This document shows positions 24,750 through 36,168 of a stretch of DNA of 64,000 bases, piece after piece. The stretch is from Phanerochaete sordida (Eukaryota > Basidiomycota > Agaricomycetes > Polyporales > Phanerochaetaceae). Numbering within the stretch: position 1 is the stretch's first letter; each line of letters begins with the position of its first letter. The stretch covers positions 248,001 to 312,000 of the forward strand of contig BPQB01000006.1 of the NCBI GenBank assembly GCA_019973155.2, in the 5' to 3' direction. The notes beneath the pieces are model-generated. The model did no database searches. It saw only the letters and a list, made by a program, of their open reading frames with translations, and was not told the origin of the DNA. The translations under genes were made by a program, and so were the position numbers.

Positions 24750-25548
24750 CTAGTCAAAATTGGGATCCACGATGAGTTCCAGGCTCTCCAAACTATCCGC
24801 GAGATACTTCCAGCCCTCTTCCGGATAACAGCTCGCGACGAACGTCTCCCGGTGCACCTCGCGCCCGCCTCCTCTACTCCCTCCGCTCTCCCTCGTGCCG
24901 TCCGAGTCCCCGTCTCCAACTTCGGAGGCGCCGTCGTCGCTCCGCGCCCTGCTCGTACCCGCCCGCGGCCCGCGCGCGACTGCGACGCGCTCCTGGCGCA
25001 GCACGACGCGCAGCGCCATCGGCTGGCGCCAGCGCCCGTGCGCGTACTCGAGCACGCCGTACGCGCGCTCGGGCCCGAGGAAGCCCGCCGCGCAGAAGCG
25101 CACCGCGTCCAGCGTCGCCTGCACTGCGTTAGCCTCACGAACACTCAACAGCAAGAGGGACACGCACGCTGAACGTCAGCGTCGCGACATACGCGCGCGC
25201 GAGGCACGTCACGACGACGGGGCGCCCGAGGTAGCGGATGCGCACCGCCACCCACGGCAGCGGCGGCGCGACGACGAGGCCGAGCGCGTCCCCGCCCCCA
25301 TCCCCATCCCCACCCCCATCCGCATCTTCGCCCCCTGCGCTCGTTCCCGAGGCCTCGCTGACATCTTCGCGCAGCGACGACGGCGGGAGCGCGCCGAAAT
25401 CCGCGGGGCCCGACGCGCGCTTCGACGCCGGGCGCGGGCCGCCCAGGCTCGCGGGGCGCGCAGACGTCGGCGTGCCCGCGGAGCCGTCGCTGTCGTCGTC
25501 GTCGGGGGCGGCGCGCGCCGTGCGTGGTGCGTTTCCGGGGTCTGGCAT
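24750..25548 (-). CDS. FRG/GW-related paralog P7, extended (unknown function)
   Basis: Two exons, 25548-25168 and 25118-24750, give about 249 residues. The first ~90 residues are acidic and low-complexity (Asp/Ser and Gly/Asp runs). Then LPWVAVRIRYLGRPVVV matches the strand pair of P3 and P5. Exon 2 has a helix TLDAVRFCAAGFLGPE, a strand MALRVVL, a Gly/Ser/Asp insert, and the end FVASCYPEEGWKYLADSLES, which fits the GW signature. It is the most divergent member and may be an ancestral or independently evolving form. The gene could instead be split or mis-joined at the low-complexity insert. Confidence 0.6.
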
Positions 25549-25873
25549 GGAGGTCGTGGTGGTGTGGAGGGAAGGTGCGGCGCGCTGCGCAGGCGTGAGG
25601 TTCCGCGCAAGGCGGAGGCAGAGCGTGGCGCCCCTGTGTCTGGACCCCTGATCCGCGCAGGACGAAGGTTTCGTTGGGTCGTTGCGACGGCGTGGAGGCG
25701 CTGCGGGGTGCGATTTATGACCTAGAAGTTGCTCTGCGCTGCGCTGCGAATGCACAACCCAGGTCAAACCCGCAGGCAAACCGCTACGATGAGCCCCGCG
25801 GGGTTCGAAGCAACAATATCCAGCATGCAAAACAGTATGATTGCGATACATACGCACACAAATTGGAAAATAT
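25549..25873. other. Intergenic region
   Basis: This is the promoter of P7 and the 3' flank of the PPR gene. No gene is seen. Confidence 0.4.
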
Positions 25874-28228
25874 TCACGATGCCTCAACAGAAATGCTACC
25901 AGTGTCCGGAGGCCCCAAGTATATCGTATTGCCCCTGCCTTTCTTCATACGCTGCAGCAGCTTCTGCACCGTCTTCGAGTTCCTCATCTGCTTGCTCGTA
26001 CAGTCCCCCTTCAGCTCGTCCACATACACCCACTCCCCGCGCCGCACCACCTCGCCCGCCAGCACCTCCCAGAGCGGCCGGTACACCGCCGGATGGCGCC
26101 GCGCAGCCTTGTACCGCCCGTAGTACTCCATCGCGCGCGCCAAGCCCCCGCGCGCCGGGTCCTCGCAGCACGCGCGCACGACCAGCAGCGTCGCGCCCGC
26201 CGCGTCCTCGAGCACGAGCCGGCTCTCCGCCATGCCCGCGGCGAGGGCCGCGCGGAGGCCCGCCGCGCCCGCGGGGTCGCGCGCCGCGGCGCGCTCGACG
26301 GCGGCGAGCACGAGCGCGTACGCGTGCCGGTCCGGCGCGCGCCCCGCCGCGGCCGCGCGGCGCATGTGCGCGAGGAGGCGCTCCGCGGCGCCGAGCGCGG
26401 CGGGCGTGCGCGCGCGCACGAGGCGCTGCAGCAGCGCGGTGCACGCGGCGGTGTCGTGCGCGAGCCCCCACTGCACGAGGCGCGCGACGGCGAGGAGCGG
26501 CGCGCGCTCGTCGGTGTCGCGGGCGGCGAGGAGCACGAGCGCGGCGGTGTCGAGGTCGCCGGGCACGCTGCGCGCGTCCATCGTGCGCAGGAGCGCCCAG
26601 AAGGGCGCGAGGTCGGTGTGCTCGGCGTACCGCGCGAGGAGGAGGTTGTAGGGTGTCGCGTCGGACGGGAGGCCCAGCGCGGCCATGCGCGTGAGCACCG
26701 CGTGCGCGGCGTCCAGCTCGTCGCGGTCGGCGTGCCACGCGATGACCGTGGTGAAGACGGAGGCCGCTGCGCTCGCTTCTGCGGGGTCGACACCGGACGT
26801 GCGGATGCGGCTTTCGAAGTGGTTCAGCGTTCGGAGAGCCTTCTCGGTGGCGCCCTCCGCGAGCAGCGCGCCGATGTATGCTCGGTAGACTGCTGCCCCG
26901 GGCTCGCCATGGCTGTACCGAAGTTCGCTCCACGCGCGGCGGGCTTCGTTGAAGCACCCTAGCAAGGTGAGGCCTTCGATCACGGCGGCGTCGACGACTG
27001 GCGGCTTTCGGCTGTAGGGTTCACACATCCGCCGGTTCAAGGTGTTGGCAAGGTCTGTATAGCTTGGATGAAGATCTCGTCGATGGATGAGCGCCCGGAG
27101 TAGAATCGCCCAGTGCGCGGGGGAGAAGAGTAGCAGGGGTTGGGTTGAAGAAGTGGCGGCCTCGGGATCGACGGTTATGTGCGAGTCATCGTCGGAAAGC
27201 TCACGTATAATATTTTGCGTGAACCGTGGTAGATGCAGTTGATCTGCTGCGACGGATTTGTGTCCAGGGCCCTTGCTGACGAGCCTGTCGTATTCTTCTA
27301 TCGGCAGCTTCAGGAAGGCGAGGGTATAGAGCCGATGCGCCCATGACAATGCCCGTGCCACCTCTATACCGTGCGCGCGCGCAGCGCGGGTAAGCTCGAG
27401 CTGCCATAGCGCAGGTGACGGGATGGTGCGGATAGCGTTCGATCCAACGACCAATGTGGATAGCTGAAGAAGTGGGGAGAAGGTATAATTGGCGATGCAA
27501 GCTAGAATGGCGCGTGACAGAAGCGTGGAGTGCATAGAGATTGCAAGATCTTCAGCACCGGCGTGAAGCTGGGAGTTCCGTTCTTCGAGTAGCCGGTGTA
27601 CCCGAATCGCAACGTCCAACGCGCGGTCGGGGTTTTGCACAGTGAGGTGGTGGTCCATCATCGCACGCGCTCCGTGGGAGAGGCCCAGGGCCGCAGCGTA
27701 GACCGCTATCTCGTCCAGCGCAGCGATGGACGGCTCATCGAGACGCGCGAGCCGGGCTTTCTCGATGGCGACAGTGTATGCCTCGAACTCCTCGAAGAGC
27801 GCCTCCCCGCCTCCAGCACCAGGAGCCAAAGGCCCCGACTGCCGTCGGGCATCCCAAAGGCGCGGGATCGCACGGCGGTCTGCCAAGGCCATGGCCTGCG
27901 AGAGCGTGAGCACACTGAGCGTGTCCTCGTCCTCGTCCGGCTTTACGTCCGCAGCCAGCCGTCTTATCCAGGGAATTGGACGGTCCGGCGCAGGGGGCTC
28001 AAGTTTCTGGAGCAAAGCGTCGGGGATGAGCGGCGCCGCGTACCGCGGCTCGAGGTCGACCCTGGCTGCACTGTGTGGTTTGCCCTGTTCTTCGAGCGTC
28101 GGTAAGGTGGGCGGCCCCGTCCACAGAAGACGGCAGCTGCGAAGAGTCCGACACGATGGTGCTGAGACCCGAGCTGCGACTGGGCGGAATCGTGCCCACG
28201 TGCGCATGCAGCACAGGTCTAAAGTCAC
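25874..28228 (-). CDS. PPR-like mitochondrial helical-repeat protein
   Basis: A single exon of 784 codons; an in-frame Met at 28207 is an alternative start and begins a better mitochondrial presequence (MRTWARFRPVAARVSAP, rich in Arg and lacking acids). The rest is helical, with PPR-like units of about 35 residues, for example AAVYRAYIGALLAEGATEKA, FTTVIAWHADRDELDAAHAV, TPYNLLLARYAEHTDLAPFW and AYALVLAAVERAAA. Such proteins bind organellar RNA and act in mitochondrial transcript processing or translation. The GC-rich 3' half creates long antisense readings that are artefacts. The RNA target is unknown. Confidence 0.8.
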   Translation of the reverse strand: MTLDLCCMRTWARFRPVAARVSAPSCRTLRSCRLLWTGPPTLPTLEEQGKPHSAARVDLEPRYAAPLIPDALLQKLEPPAPDRPIPWIRRLAADVKPDEDEDTLSVLTLSQAMALADRRAIPRLWDARRQSGPLAPGAGGGEALFEEFEAYTVAIEKARLARLDEPSIAALDEIAVYAAALGLSHGARAMMDHHLTVQNPDRALDVAIRVHRLLEERNSQLHAGAEDLAISMHSTLLSRAILACIANYTFSPLLQLSTLVVGSNAIRTIPSPALWQLELTRAARAHGIEVARALSWAHRLYTLAFLKLPIEEYDRLVSKGPGHKSVAADQLHLPRFTQNIIRELSDDDSHITVDPEAATSSTQPLLLFSPAHWAILLRALIHRRDLHPSYTDLANTLNRRMCEPYSRKPPVVDAAVIEGLTLLGCFNEARRAWSELRYSHGEPGAAVYRAYIGALLAEGATEKALRTLNHFESRIRTSGVDPAEASAAASVFTTVIAWHADRDELDAAHAVLTRMAALGLPSDATPYNLLLARYAEHTDLAPFWALLRTMDARSVPGDLDTAALVLLAARDTDERAPLLAVARLVQWGLAHDTAACTALLQRLVRARTPAALGAAERLLAHMRRAAAAGRAPDRHAYALVLAAVERAAARDPAGAAGLRAALAAGMAESRLVLEDAAGATLLVVRACCEDPARGGLARAMEYYGRYKAARRHPAVYRPLWEVLAGEVVRRGEWVYVDELKGDCTSKQMRNSKTVQKLLQRMKKGRGNTIYLGPPDTGSISVEAS

Positions 28229-29807
28229 TAGACGTAGATATCAGCGCATTCTTATGATGAATTTAGGCCCCCAAAGACTCATGAAGGGGGATACTGACCA
28301 GCGAGGATGATGTTCCGGGCGACGGAAAGCGGCATCGCGCCGCGCCGCGAAAGTTTAGTTAGGCGCCTACGGTAAGAACCGTCTTTAGCGGGGTTAAGTA
28401 ATCCTTAGCTTACGTGTCAATTACCCAGCTTATCTACACTCTTCGCACGCTCATAAGCAGTTATCAATTCATCAGCCATTCAAACAGCAGCGCAACAGGG
28501 CTGACAGCTGAATACAACTGGTTGATTTCCCGAATACCTAAGCCTACTCGTGAAGCGCCCCCTTCGGCGGCAGCCACCTTGCTTGTCCGGAGGGAGAGGG
28601 CGGGGCCCTATACGAGCTCGACGGAATGGCTATGATATTATTCATTTTATTGTAGGCGTAGCCCGTGTTTGAGGCCTTGGGCAGGCGGCCTACGCAGCAC
28701 ATAGCCTCCACTGCCCCTCAGTGGATAGATTCGCCAGAGTCCGGTTCAGCGAGTGAACGGGCTTCACGTTTGACCCTAACCTTAGCGAAGGCTGCTCGAT
28801 GCCTTTGTTCTCTACCCCGCGCGATACTCCACACTCTCTCGGTGTTGTAATACCAGTCAACATGATCTGAATGTACCTATTACTGGTCGCTAAAGGTAAG
28901 ACAGCGTAACTAGAGGGTGTCGTGGATATATTCGCTTATTTTAACGAGATACTACACGAAATAATCGTACAGAGCGCCACTGGAAGCATTCATGCTGCAT
29001 ACTTGAATGCTAAGTTCGTTTGAGCCACTCTATATGTGATCAGCATGTTCTTGTATGGTTGGGTGTAGTTGCGCTCGCAAGTACACTTGACCAAGATGCA
29101 GCGGTACGGGAGGGCGCTCGCCGAGGCCCGCGCCAAGCCCGCGTGCTCGATGCCAGTCAAATGCCAGTCCCTCGCGAGCGTCGAGCGGAAGCTCTAAATA
29201 CAGTTTGCGTGAGCTTTTCTGTCTTTAGTCCTTCAACTTCCTCTTCTCCCTGCCTTCGGCCAACCCTGGGCGAGGGTGTAAAGCCACCTCCGGCGGCCCG
29301 GCTCCGCTCAGCGCGTTATTTCGTGACTGATCACGGTGACGATGCGTGACTTGTGTATCCTGCAATAACCCTGGCATCGTCTTGATCGCTTTTGCCGCTG
29401 CAGGGAGTAATTGCGTATAACACGAGTCTTAATTGCTCTCAGCATTTTACTCAGTATTTTTTGCGCTTATGCGCTTACTTGCAGCTCGCTGCAATTTGTG
29501 ATGCGCTGTGACGTTATGCTCCGTTACGCGTTACGTGACGGAGTTTCGGCAAGCTCCGGTGAGTTGGGGGTCGAATTTCAAATTAATTGTGGTAGTCCGA
29601 GAGACCTTGACAAGCAAGGTAATTCCAGAGCAATCTCAAGAATACGCACGTAAGTGACGCAAAGCCGGTACGCAGTATTTTCGAGTTCGCTGTCATTAGC
29701 ACACGCAACCCCTTTCTGATCAAGCGAAAGTCGACACCGTCGAGAAAACGTCGATGTAAGGTACGGAAAGGCCATCGTTCTAAGAGACATCGGCCGGCTA
29801 CGAAGGC
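28229..29807. other. Gene-poor intergenic region
   Basis: This 1.6 kb stretch has mixed base composition and many stops. No protein of known type, no terminal repeats and no RNA gene could be recognised. It may contain decayed transposon sequence; nothing specific supports that. Confidence 0.4.
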
Positions 29808-32800
29808 CTACGTGAGGTCAATGATGTTCTCTGAATTGGCCGCTACTTTCCTCCGCTTCGGCGGCGGCTGGCCTGCTTCGGAGGCAGGTCTCGCAACGGC
29901 AGCTGGCGCAGGTAGGCCCGTAGCGAGCTCTGCAGGCGGAGGCGGCGGTGCAGCAGCCGCAGCAGCAGCGGGATGGGCGACGGGTCGACCCCCAGGAGGC
30001 CCAGCGGCGCCCCACACCCTCGCGACGACCCGATCGTAATGCTCGCCAAGCAGCCTGCGGAGCTCGGCGTCGTCGGAGCCCATGGCCTGCAGCACGCCGA
30101 GGCCCTTCATCTGCTCGGTGCGCCAGCGCACGAGCTGGTGCAGCCCGTCCTTCTTGCGTATCTGCGGGAGACGCGGGTCAGCGACAGCCGGAAGACACCT
30201 GGGGCAGACGCACCTCGAGGCCCTGCGGCGTCGTGCGGAGCAGCGTCCACGTCGCGAGCGCGCCCGCGTACTGCGCGAGCTTGCTCTCGAGGTGCTTCCG
30301 GTTGTTCGCGCCGATGCTCTCGACGCGCACCACGCGCTCGGGGCTCTGCGTGAGCACCTCGCGCGCGCGCTTGCACGGGTAGCAGCTGCACGTCCAGCGC
30401 GCGAGCCCTGCGAGCTGCGCCGAGAGCGCGGCGCTCGTCGTGGTGGGCAGTGGCCCCAGCACGCGGTCCGTCCATACGCTGAGCGTGCGCGCGAAGACGG
30501 GCGCGAGAGCGTCGAGGATGCCGTGCTGCACGCCGCGCTTGCGCAGGTCGGGGAGCACGGGGAGGAGCACGTTTGTGACGATGCTGTTGTGCCCGAGACA
30601 TTGGTTGCTCGTGAGCCGCTGGACGAATGCAGGGACGAGGACCGGCGACTTCATGGCGATGCACCAGTCGAGGGTCTCCGTGACGTTGTGGGGCTTGGTG
30701 AGAAGCACGCTAGAGACATACACCGCGCTGAAATACGCGGCGGCCACGTCGAGCTTCTCGCCTTCGTAGCCCGGAGGGTAGGTGACGTTCGTGCGCTGCA
30801 CATTCAGCTCCTCTGCGATGCTTCTGCAGCTCACGGGCGAGATCTTCGCACTCTTCAGCCTGGGGATGACGCTGGGAGAGGTCAGCACGCACCGCACATG
30901 TCACAGCACATGCCAACTCACGCTTTGACGAAAGAAGTGGGGTCGCCGTCAACCACCGTCACCTCCCACAAAGTCGTCACATGCGCCCTTGCAATCTCGA
31001 ACGCCGGGCCCAAGATCCAGTCCAAGTACAGCTTGACCCCGGCTTTCCGGAGCTTCTCGACACCAGCATCCGGCACCACGTCCGGCTCCTTCAGCCTCCG
31101 TGCGACGAGCCACGCGAGCAGCGGCAGCATCACGTCGCGCGCGCGCCTCTGGCCCTCGCTCGCGCGCAGCTTCAGGCTCACGTCCGCCGTGTCCGCGACG
31201 CGCTCGACGACGTGCGCCACGAGGGCCCTGCAGCCGACGTCGACGCAGAGCTGGATGCACTCCTGCGCGGCGGCGAGCTGCTGCGGGAGGGCGCGGACGT
31301 ACGCCCCCAGGAAGTGGCCGACGACGTCCTGGACGGTCTCGCCGGCGTAGCCGGCGGGGAAGGCGAAGTGTGGAGGCTGCGCGTGCAGCTCTTCCGCGAG
31401 CGCGCGGCAGGCGTCCGGGCGCAGCGTCATGGCCTTCAGCCGAGGGACGACGCTGCAGAGGGTCAGTGCCCTGCGAGGAGCCGGAGAGGAAGGGCGCTCA
31501 CAGGGTCATGAATCGGGTAGGGTCCCCGTCGGTTGCTGTCGCCCGCACGAGCGTCGCCACGTACGCCCGGTTGTACCCGAAGTTCGACGCGCACCAGTCC
31601 AGGTACAGCTTGACACCGGTCTCCCGAAGCTTGTCGATGCAAGCGTCGGGAACGGCCTGCGCCCCGTCCTCCTGGTTCTTGGCGTCCATACACCACGCCA
31701 ACAGCGGCAGCATGACCGTCCGCGCGCTGCCCTGGGCATCGCCGGGAGAGAGTGCTGACACGTCGACGATGCGGTCGATAGTGGAGGGGACGAGATTTGC
31801 GCAGCCGGTGTCGACGCAGAGCTTGATGCACCGTCTCGCGTGTGCAGTCTGGTCAGCGGGGCCATGAGGCTGGTAGAAGGTCGTCTTTGAGAGCACAGCG
31901 TCGACGAGCTTGGCGACTATGGGATGCTTCTCGTCTTCAGAGCCGAGAGGCGCGTCCGCGAAGAGGTGACGCGCGAAGTCTTCGAGAAAGTCCTTGTCAC
32001 TCAAGGCGAGCAGCTGTGGCAGAACTCTGCAACGCTATCAGTCGATTGCCACCTCGCCAGAAACTCCAACACTCACACCTCGTCCAGGACCGGGAGACCG
32101 CCGTGCTGAGCCAGCGCCCCAAGCAACACACCGCACTCCTCCTTCGCCGGCGTGCGCAAGCGCGCCAAGGCCTTCTCCGCACGCTCGGCCACCCACGCCA
32201 ACAGCGCGCCCGGGCCCGCGGGGCAGCGCATGGCCGCCCACTGCGCGACGCGCTCCAAAAACGCAAAGCGCGGCGCGTTGTGCTGCTCGTGGTGCAGCAT
32301 CTTCTCGAATCTACCAGCCCTGATTAGCGTGGTGGCAGGCGAAGAGCGCATATACGCACCCGGCACGCACGCCCTCCCACCCGAACCTTTCCAGCGCCGC
32401 GAGCTTCTTGGCGTCCGGGAGCACCGCGAGCCCGCCGTGCGGCGCGCACGCCTTGACCGCCTTCCTCCACAGGCGCGCGTCGCCTGCGCCCACGGCAAAG
32501 TCGGCGACGGTGCGCGCGGCGTGCGGCGCGTGGCGCGCGAGGTGCGGCGAGGCGAGGATCGTGGCGGCGAGCGTGCGCGTGTCCGTCGCAGGCGCCGAGG
32601 CGGCGAGCTCGGCGCACGCGCGCAGCAGCCCGCGCTCGCCCTTGTAGAGCAGCGAGGTGATGGAGCTCCAGCACGGCCAGACGACGAGCGCGGTGCGGGT
32701 GTAAGCTGGGCCGGGTCAGTGCGATGTAAGCGGGGAGACTGGAGGACGCACTGCGTTCGAGTGTGTCTAGGTCGTGGCACGGCGTCAGAAGGGACGGCGG

Positions 32801-34474
32801 GTGACAGGCAGTGGAGGGACCTTACGGTAGTACTCTGCGCACTTCTCCGAGTCGTGGTCCCCGTGCTCGACGCCTTCGGTCAGGTCCTCCGGGTACGCCT
32901 CGTAGTCCTCATACTCCAGCGAGTCCGCGATGAGCCGGCCCTCGGCGTCGACAAAGTGCGAAAGCGAGACGTCGCGCTGCTCCACGTCATCGAAGCCGTG
33001 GTACACGCTCTCGGGGCTGCTGCTCCTGCTGCGCCGCCAGCTCTTACGCCCCCACGGGTTGTCGTCATCGTCGTCGTCCCCGTGATCTCCGTCGCACGGC
33101 CCGCTCAGGCAGCAGTCCGCGGTGGCGAACCCGAAGCCAACGCCGTGCGCGCGCGCCAGGGTGGCGAGGGCCTCCGCACGGCGCGCGTCCGCGCCGATGA
33201 GCGCGCCGACGCGCATGTCCTCCCGCGCATAGTCGTGGTCGAGCAGGCACACGATCTTGTCGGGCGCGTCCTCGTCGAGCTCCGGGTCCTCGTCGGGCGC
33301 CGCGCTCCACGCCGCGGCGAGGCGGTGGAGGCGGTGCGCGGCGGCGGTGTGCGCCGCGAGCGCGGGCGGCGGCGCGCGCGTCGTGTGCGCGAGCGCGTAC
33401 ACGAGCGCGAGGCGGTGCCCCGCGGCGACGGGCGCGATCGCGTGCGCGACGCCGGTGTACCACGCGAGCACGGACGTGTCGAAGGTGCTGCTGGCGCTTG
33501 TGGGGTGCACGGAGGCGAGGGCGTCGTGCCAGAGCTGGGTGTCGCCGCCGGTGTGCGGTGAGGGGAGGATGATGGTGAGGGCGGCGAACGTGTGAGGGCT
33601 TTCGGTGATCTCGACTTGGGGAGCGGTGCTGTGCGGGGTCAGCTGGGGTGCGGAGGAGCTGGGTGTATGCGCTTACTGCGAGCCGGGGCCGTGCAGCACG
33701 AGTTTGTGCAGCGTACATGTCGGTTTGCTGGAATCATAGCCCACGCCAAGCGTGTTACAGACTTCGCGTACAGTCTTGCCTAAGAAACTGGACCATTTGG
33801 GGTTTTGAAAGGTAATCTGAGCAGGCGTCAGCATGGGCCATGTGCACAGTCGCGCAAACTCACCATGCGAGCATCAAGCTCCCATGAACCCCATGTTGCG
33901 TCTTGAGGAGGAACATCTGAGTTCGTCGGGAAAGCCGGTGGTGTGCAGCGAGTCTTCAAGATTTCGGCTTCTCGAGGATTCAAGGGTAGACCGAGCATGC
34001 CCAGGTCTGCAATGACCAACCCAGGATTGGGGGCTTCGGGGCAGGTTTGCTGGAAGAAGATGGAGCCCTGTTTTCCTGCATCATCTAGCGCAGCTCCAAA
34101 GTCTTCCTTGCGGGTGGGTCAGGATTGCGCACGGCCAGCCTATGTAGCGATGAAGCACTCACGCAGAGCCGCTCCATATCGACATCGTCAAACTTCTCCC
34201 TTCCCTCACTAGAGTCCACCGTCGACGCAGTCGCGTCTTCGTCGAGGATCTCGTCTTCGTGGAGCTCTATTTCGTCAGCGGGAGCTACTGCTTGAGCGAC
34301 GGCCTCAGACTTGGCAGATCCAGGGTCCGAGTCGTGCTGCTCGTCGACAAGCGCGGGCTGGGATTCGGACTGGCTCTTTTCACTGTTGTCGTGTACGCCT
34401 AGGTCGTGTCCAGCGCTTTGCGTTGAGATAGGGGGCTGGTCAAGCGGAGGATATGGTACCGGTGGATAACTCAT
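29808..34474 (-). CDS. Degenerate 2-oxoglutarate/Fe(II) dioxygenase-like protein A
   Basis: A large multi-exon protein. The N-terminal exon (from 34474) is acidic and disordered. Next come NPGLVIADLGMLGLPLNP and ITFQNPKWSSFLGKTVREV, the family's conserved lead-in. The dioxygenase core then reads GPGSHTAPQVEITESPHTF, LTIILPSPHTGG and SVLAWYTGVAHAIAP with SGxR-like AGHRLAL. The usual HxD pair is QVE, although the distal His (VAH) and the 2OG-binding Arg remain. A long alpha-helical C-terminal region with repeated units (CIKLCVDTGCANLV, VKLYLDW and similar) follows. The end is PPPKRRKVAANSENIIDLT, an SV40-like basic nuclear signal plus a SUMO-interaction-like IIDLT. Probably not catalytic. Some splice sites in the C-terminal part are uncertain. 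Confidence 0.72.
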
Positions 34475-34484
34475 GGTCCAGCCT

Positions 34485-34516
34485 GCGCCATCAGGAAAAA
34501 TCCCCCGCGATAATGT
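34485..34516 (+). repeat. Left terminal inverted repeat
   Basis: Starts GCGCCATCAGG; pairs with 36137-36168. Confidence 0.8.
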
Positions 34517-36136
34517 CAGATAATGACACGGTAATGACCTTAAATTAAAGTCATTAGACGAGTACCGTCATTACCGTGCATTAGGCAACCCTGTCATTAC
34601 CGGGTGGAAAATCAAAGTCATTATTGTGCTAGTAACGGCTATTATCGCTACATGAGGTACAGTATCAGCACAGCTATGTGAGCTAGTACTGAGCCATATG
34701 AGGTCAGTTCCCTCGAAAGCGTGCTGAGTCACTGTCAGGCCGCAGCTGAAGGCCGCTAAGTTATGTTCTGTCAGCAAAATCACAACGGGAGCGACGCCGG
34801 TACTCACAAGCGACCAGTACCTGCGAGGCTGACTGCCTCACACGATACAGAACACGCCGCGCTGAAGGCAGCCTGTTGCGCCAGTCACGTAGGGGGTCAA
34901 CCGCGGCGTATATGTGCAGGAGGTGCGAGAACGTCATGGACGCGGCGTGCGGCGCAGCAAGGAGCGCGTTCTCGCCGCCTGGTACGGCATCAAACAACCA
35001 GCTTATGCTTGTCAGCTGGGGCAGTTCAAAGAGAGGACGGACACGTACTGCATCGGTGCCCACTGCCAATAACCATGGCCTGGCTGTGTGTGTATGTCAG
35101 CAGGCGGTCGGCGGAATTGATTACCCACTTCAAGGGCGTGTCGAAGGCTCATGCTCGCGTAGGAGGTCAAGGTCATACGGTATACCCATGAACAAGACGG
35201 GCAGCGAGGCGCACCTTAACCAGATTTGTCCTTGCAGCTGGGAGCGGGCAGTGCTTTCTCGCGGAAGTATTGAGAGACGGCAGTGATTGGACGGGAAGGT
35301 GTACGCACCATGAAGCGCACAAGGCAAGCCGAGGACGGCGCGAGCGTGTTCGCGGCGATGGCGGCGAAACGTGGAAGTCACCACACTGTGCCTTCGTCAT
35401 ATGGCGTACATTGGTGGGAGAGCTTGCCGAGTGTCAGTGTTTGCCCTGGGGACGGACAGGAGCGGGACAATTCGGAGCACTGTGCTGGGACAGGAGGGTC
35501 GCAGAGCCACAGAGGTCAGGAATGCTGATATCGCTCTCTGAGCAGTGTGCACATACCTTCTGATGCTGTCCTGTGCAAAGAGCCCATGCTCACTGGCAGT
35601 CGGTCAGTCTGGCCCTTCACAAGGTAATGTCCACGCACCTTTGCGACCCTGGTTCCCGTTCTCAGCTTAAAGCCCGCTCCCAAACTTGGATCCGCAAGCC
35701 TGGCGTTGCGCTGTGCTGGCATCTGCATACGCGTTGTAAGTACATGGGGAGTGTCGGAGAGTCGCTGTCAATGTCGCTGCTGACCGCTGTGGACTCGTTC
35801 GGCGTCGATGTCGATGTGAGAACATAATGCTGCAGCCTGCCGCGAGTGGGAGGCAGCGCGGCGCGCCATGCTTCAATGTGATGATGGGAGGAAGAGAGAA
35901 GTTTGAGCCCGGAAGTGTGCGTAGCGCCCGAGGTGGCTGCGGTCCAGGACATGGTGGTAGCAAGGTTAGAGGCGTTATCGTCGTTACCGACATTCGAGAG
36001 GTTAGAGCGCGCAGCCCAGCCTTGTGGCGCTAAGCCCTAACCTTCGCATTTCGGGCGCTTCGCCGTGCAGTAGAGCCAGTATTGTCTCGTTATCGTACAT
36101 TACCAGGTTAAACCACGTTATCGCTACAGTAGCTCA

Positions 36137-36168
36137 ACATTACCGCGGGGGATTTTCCCTGATGGCGC
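36137..36168 (-). repeat. Right terminal inverted repeat
   Basis: The reverse complement starts GCGCCATCAGG; it has two mismatches to the left end. Confidence 0.8.

Larger units (their letters stand above)
34485..36168. mobile_element. DNA transposon with 32-bp terminal inverted repeats, probably non-autonomous
   Basis: Inverted termini at 34485-34516 and 36137-36168 match at 30 of 32 positions, each starting GCGCCATCAGG and including AAAATCCCCCGCG. The outermost GCGC could instead be a 4-bp target duplication. Subterminal DNA at the left end repeats a GTCATTACCG motif several times in both orientations, as in many hAT-like elements. Inside, some minus-strand stretches look protein-coding (for example SWLFDAVPGGENALLAAPH near 34980-35040) but no transposase motif is recognised, so the element may carry captured host sequence. 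The left end is 11 bp from the ATG of gene A. Confidence 0.75.

Noticed and set aside
25896..26962. Long overlapping readings on both strands (over 350 codons)
   Set aside because: They are Arg/Ala-rich shadows of the PPR gene caused by GC-rich third codon positions.
32152..33561. A 469-codon plus-strand reading
   Set aside because: It is antisense to dioxygenase-like gene A, whose core motifs are clear on the minus strand.
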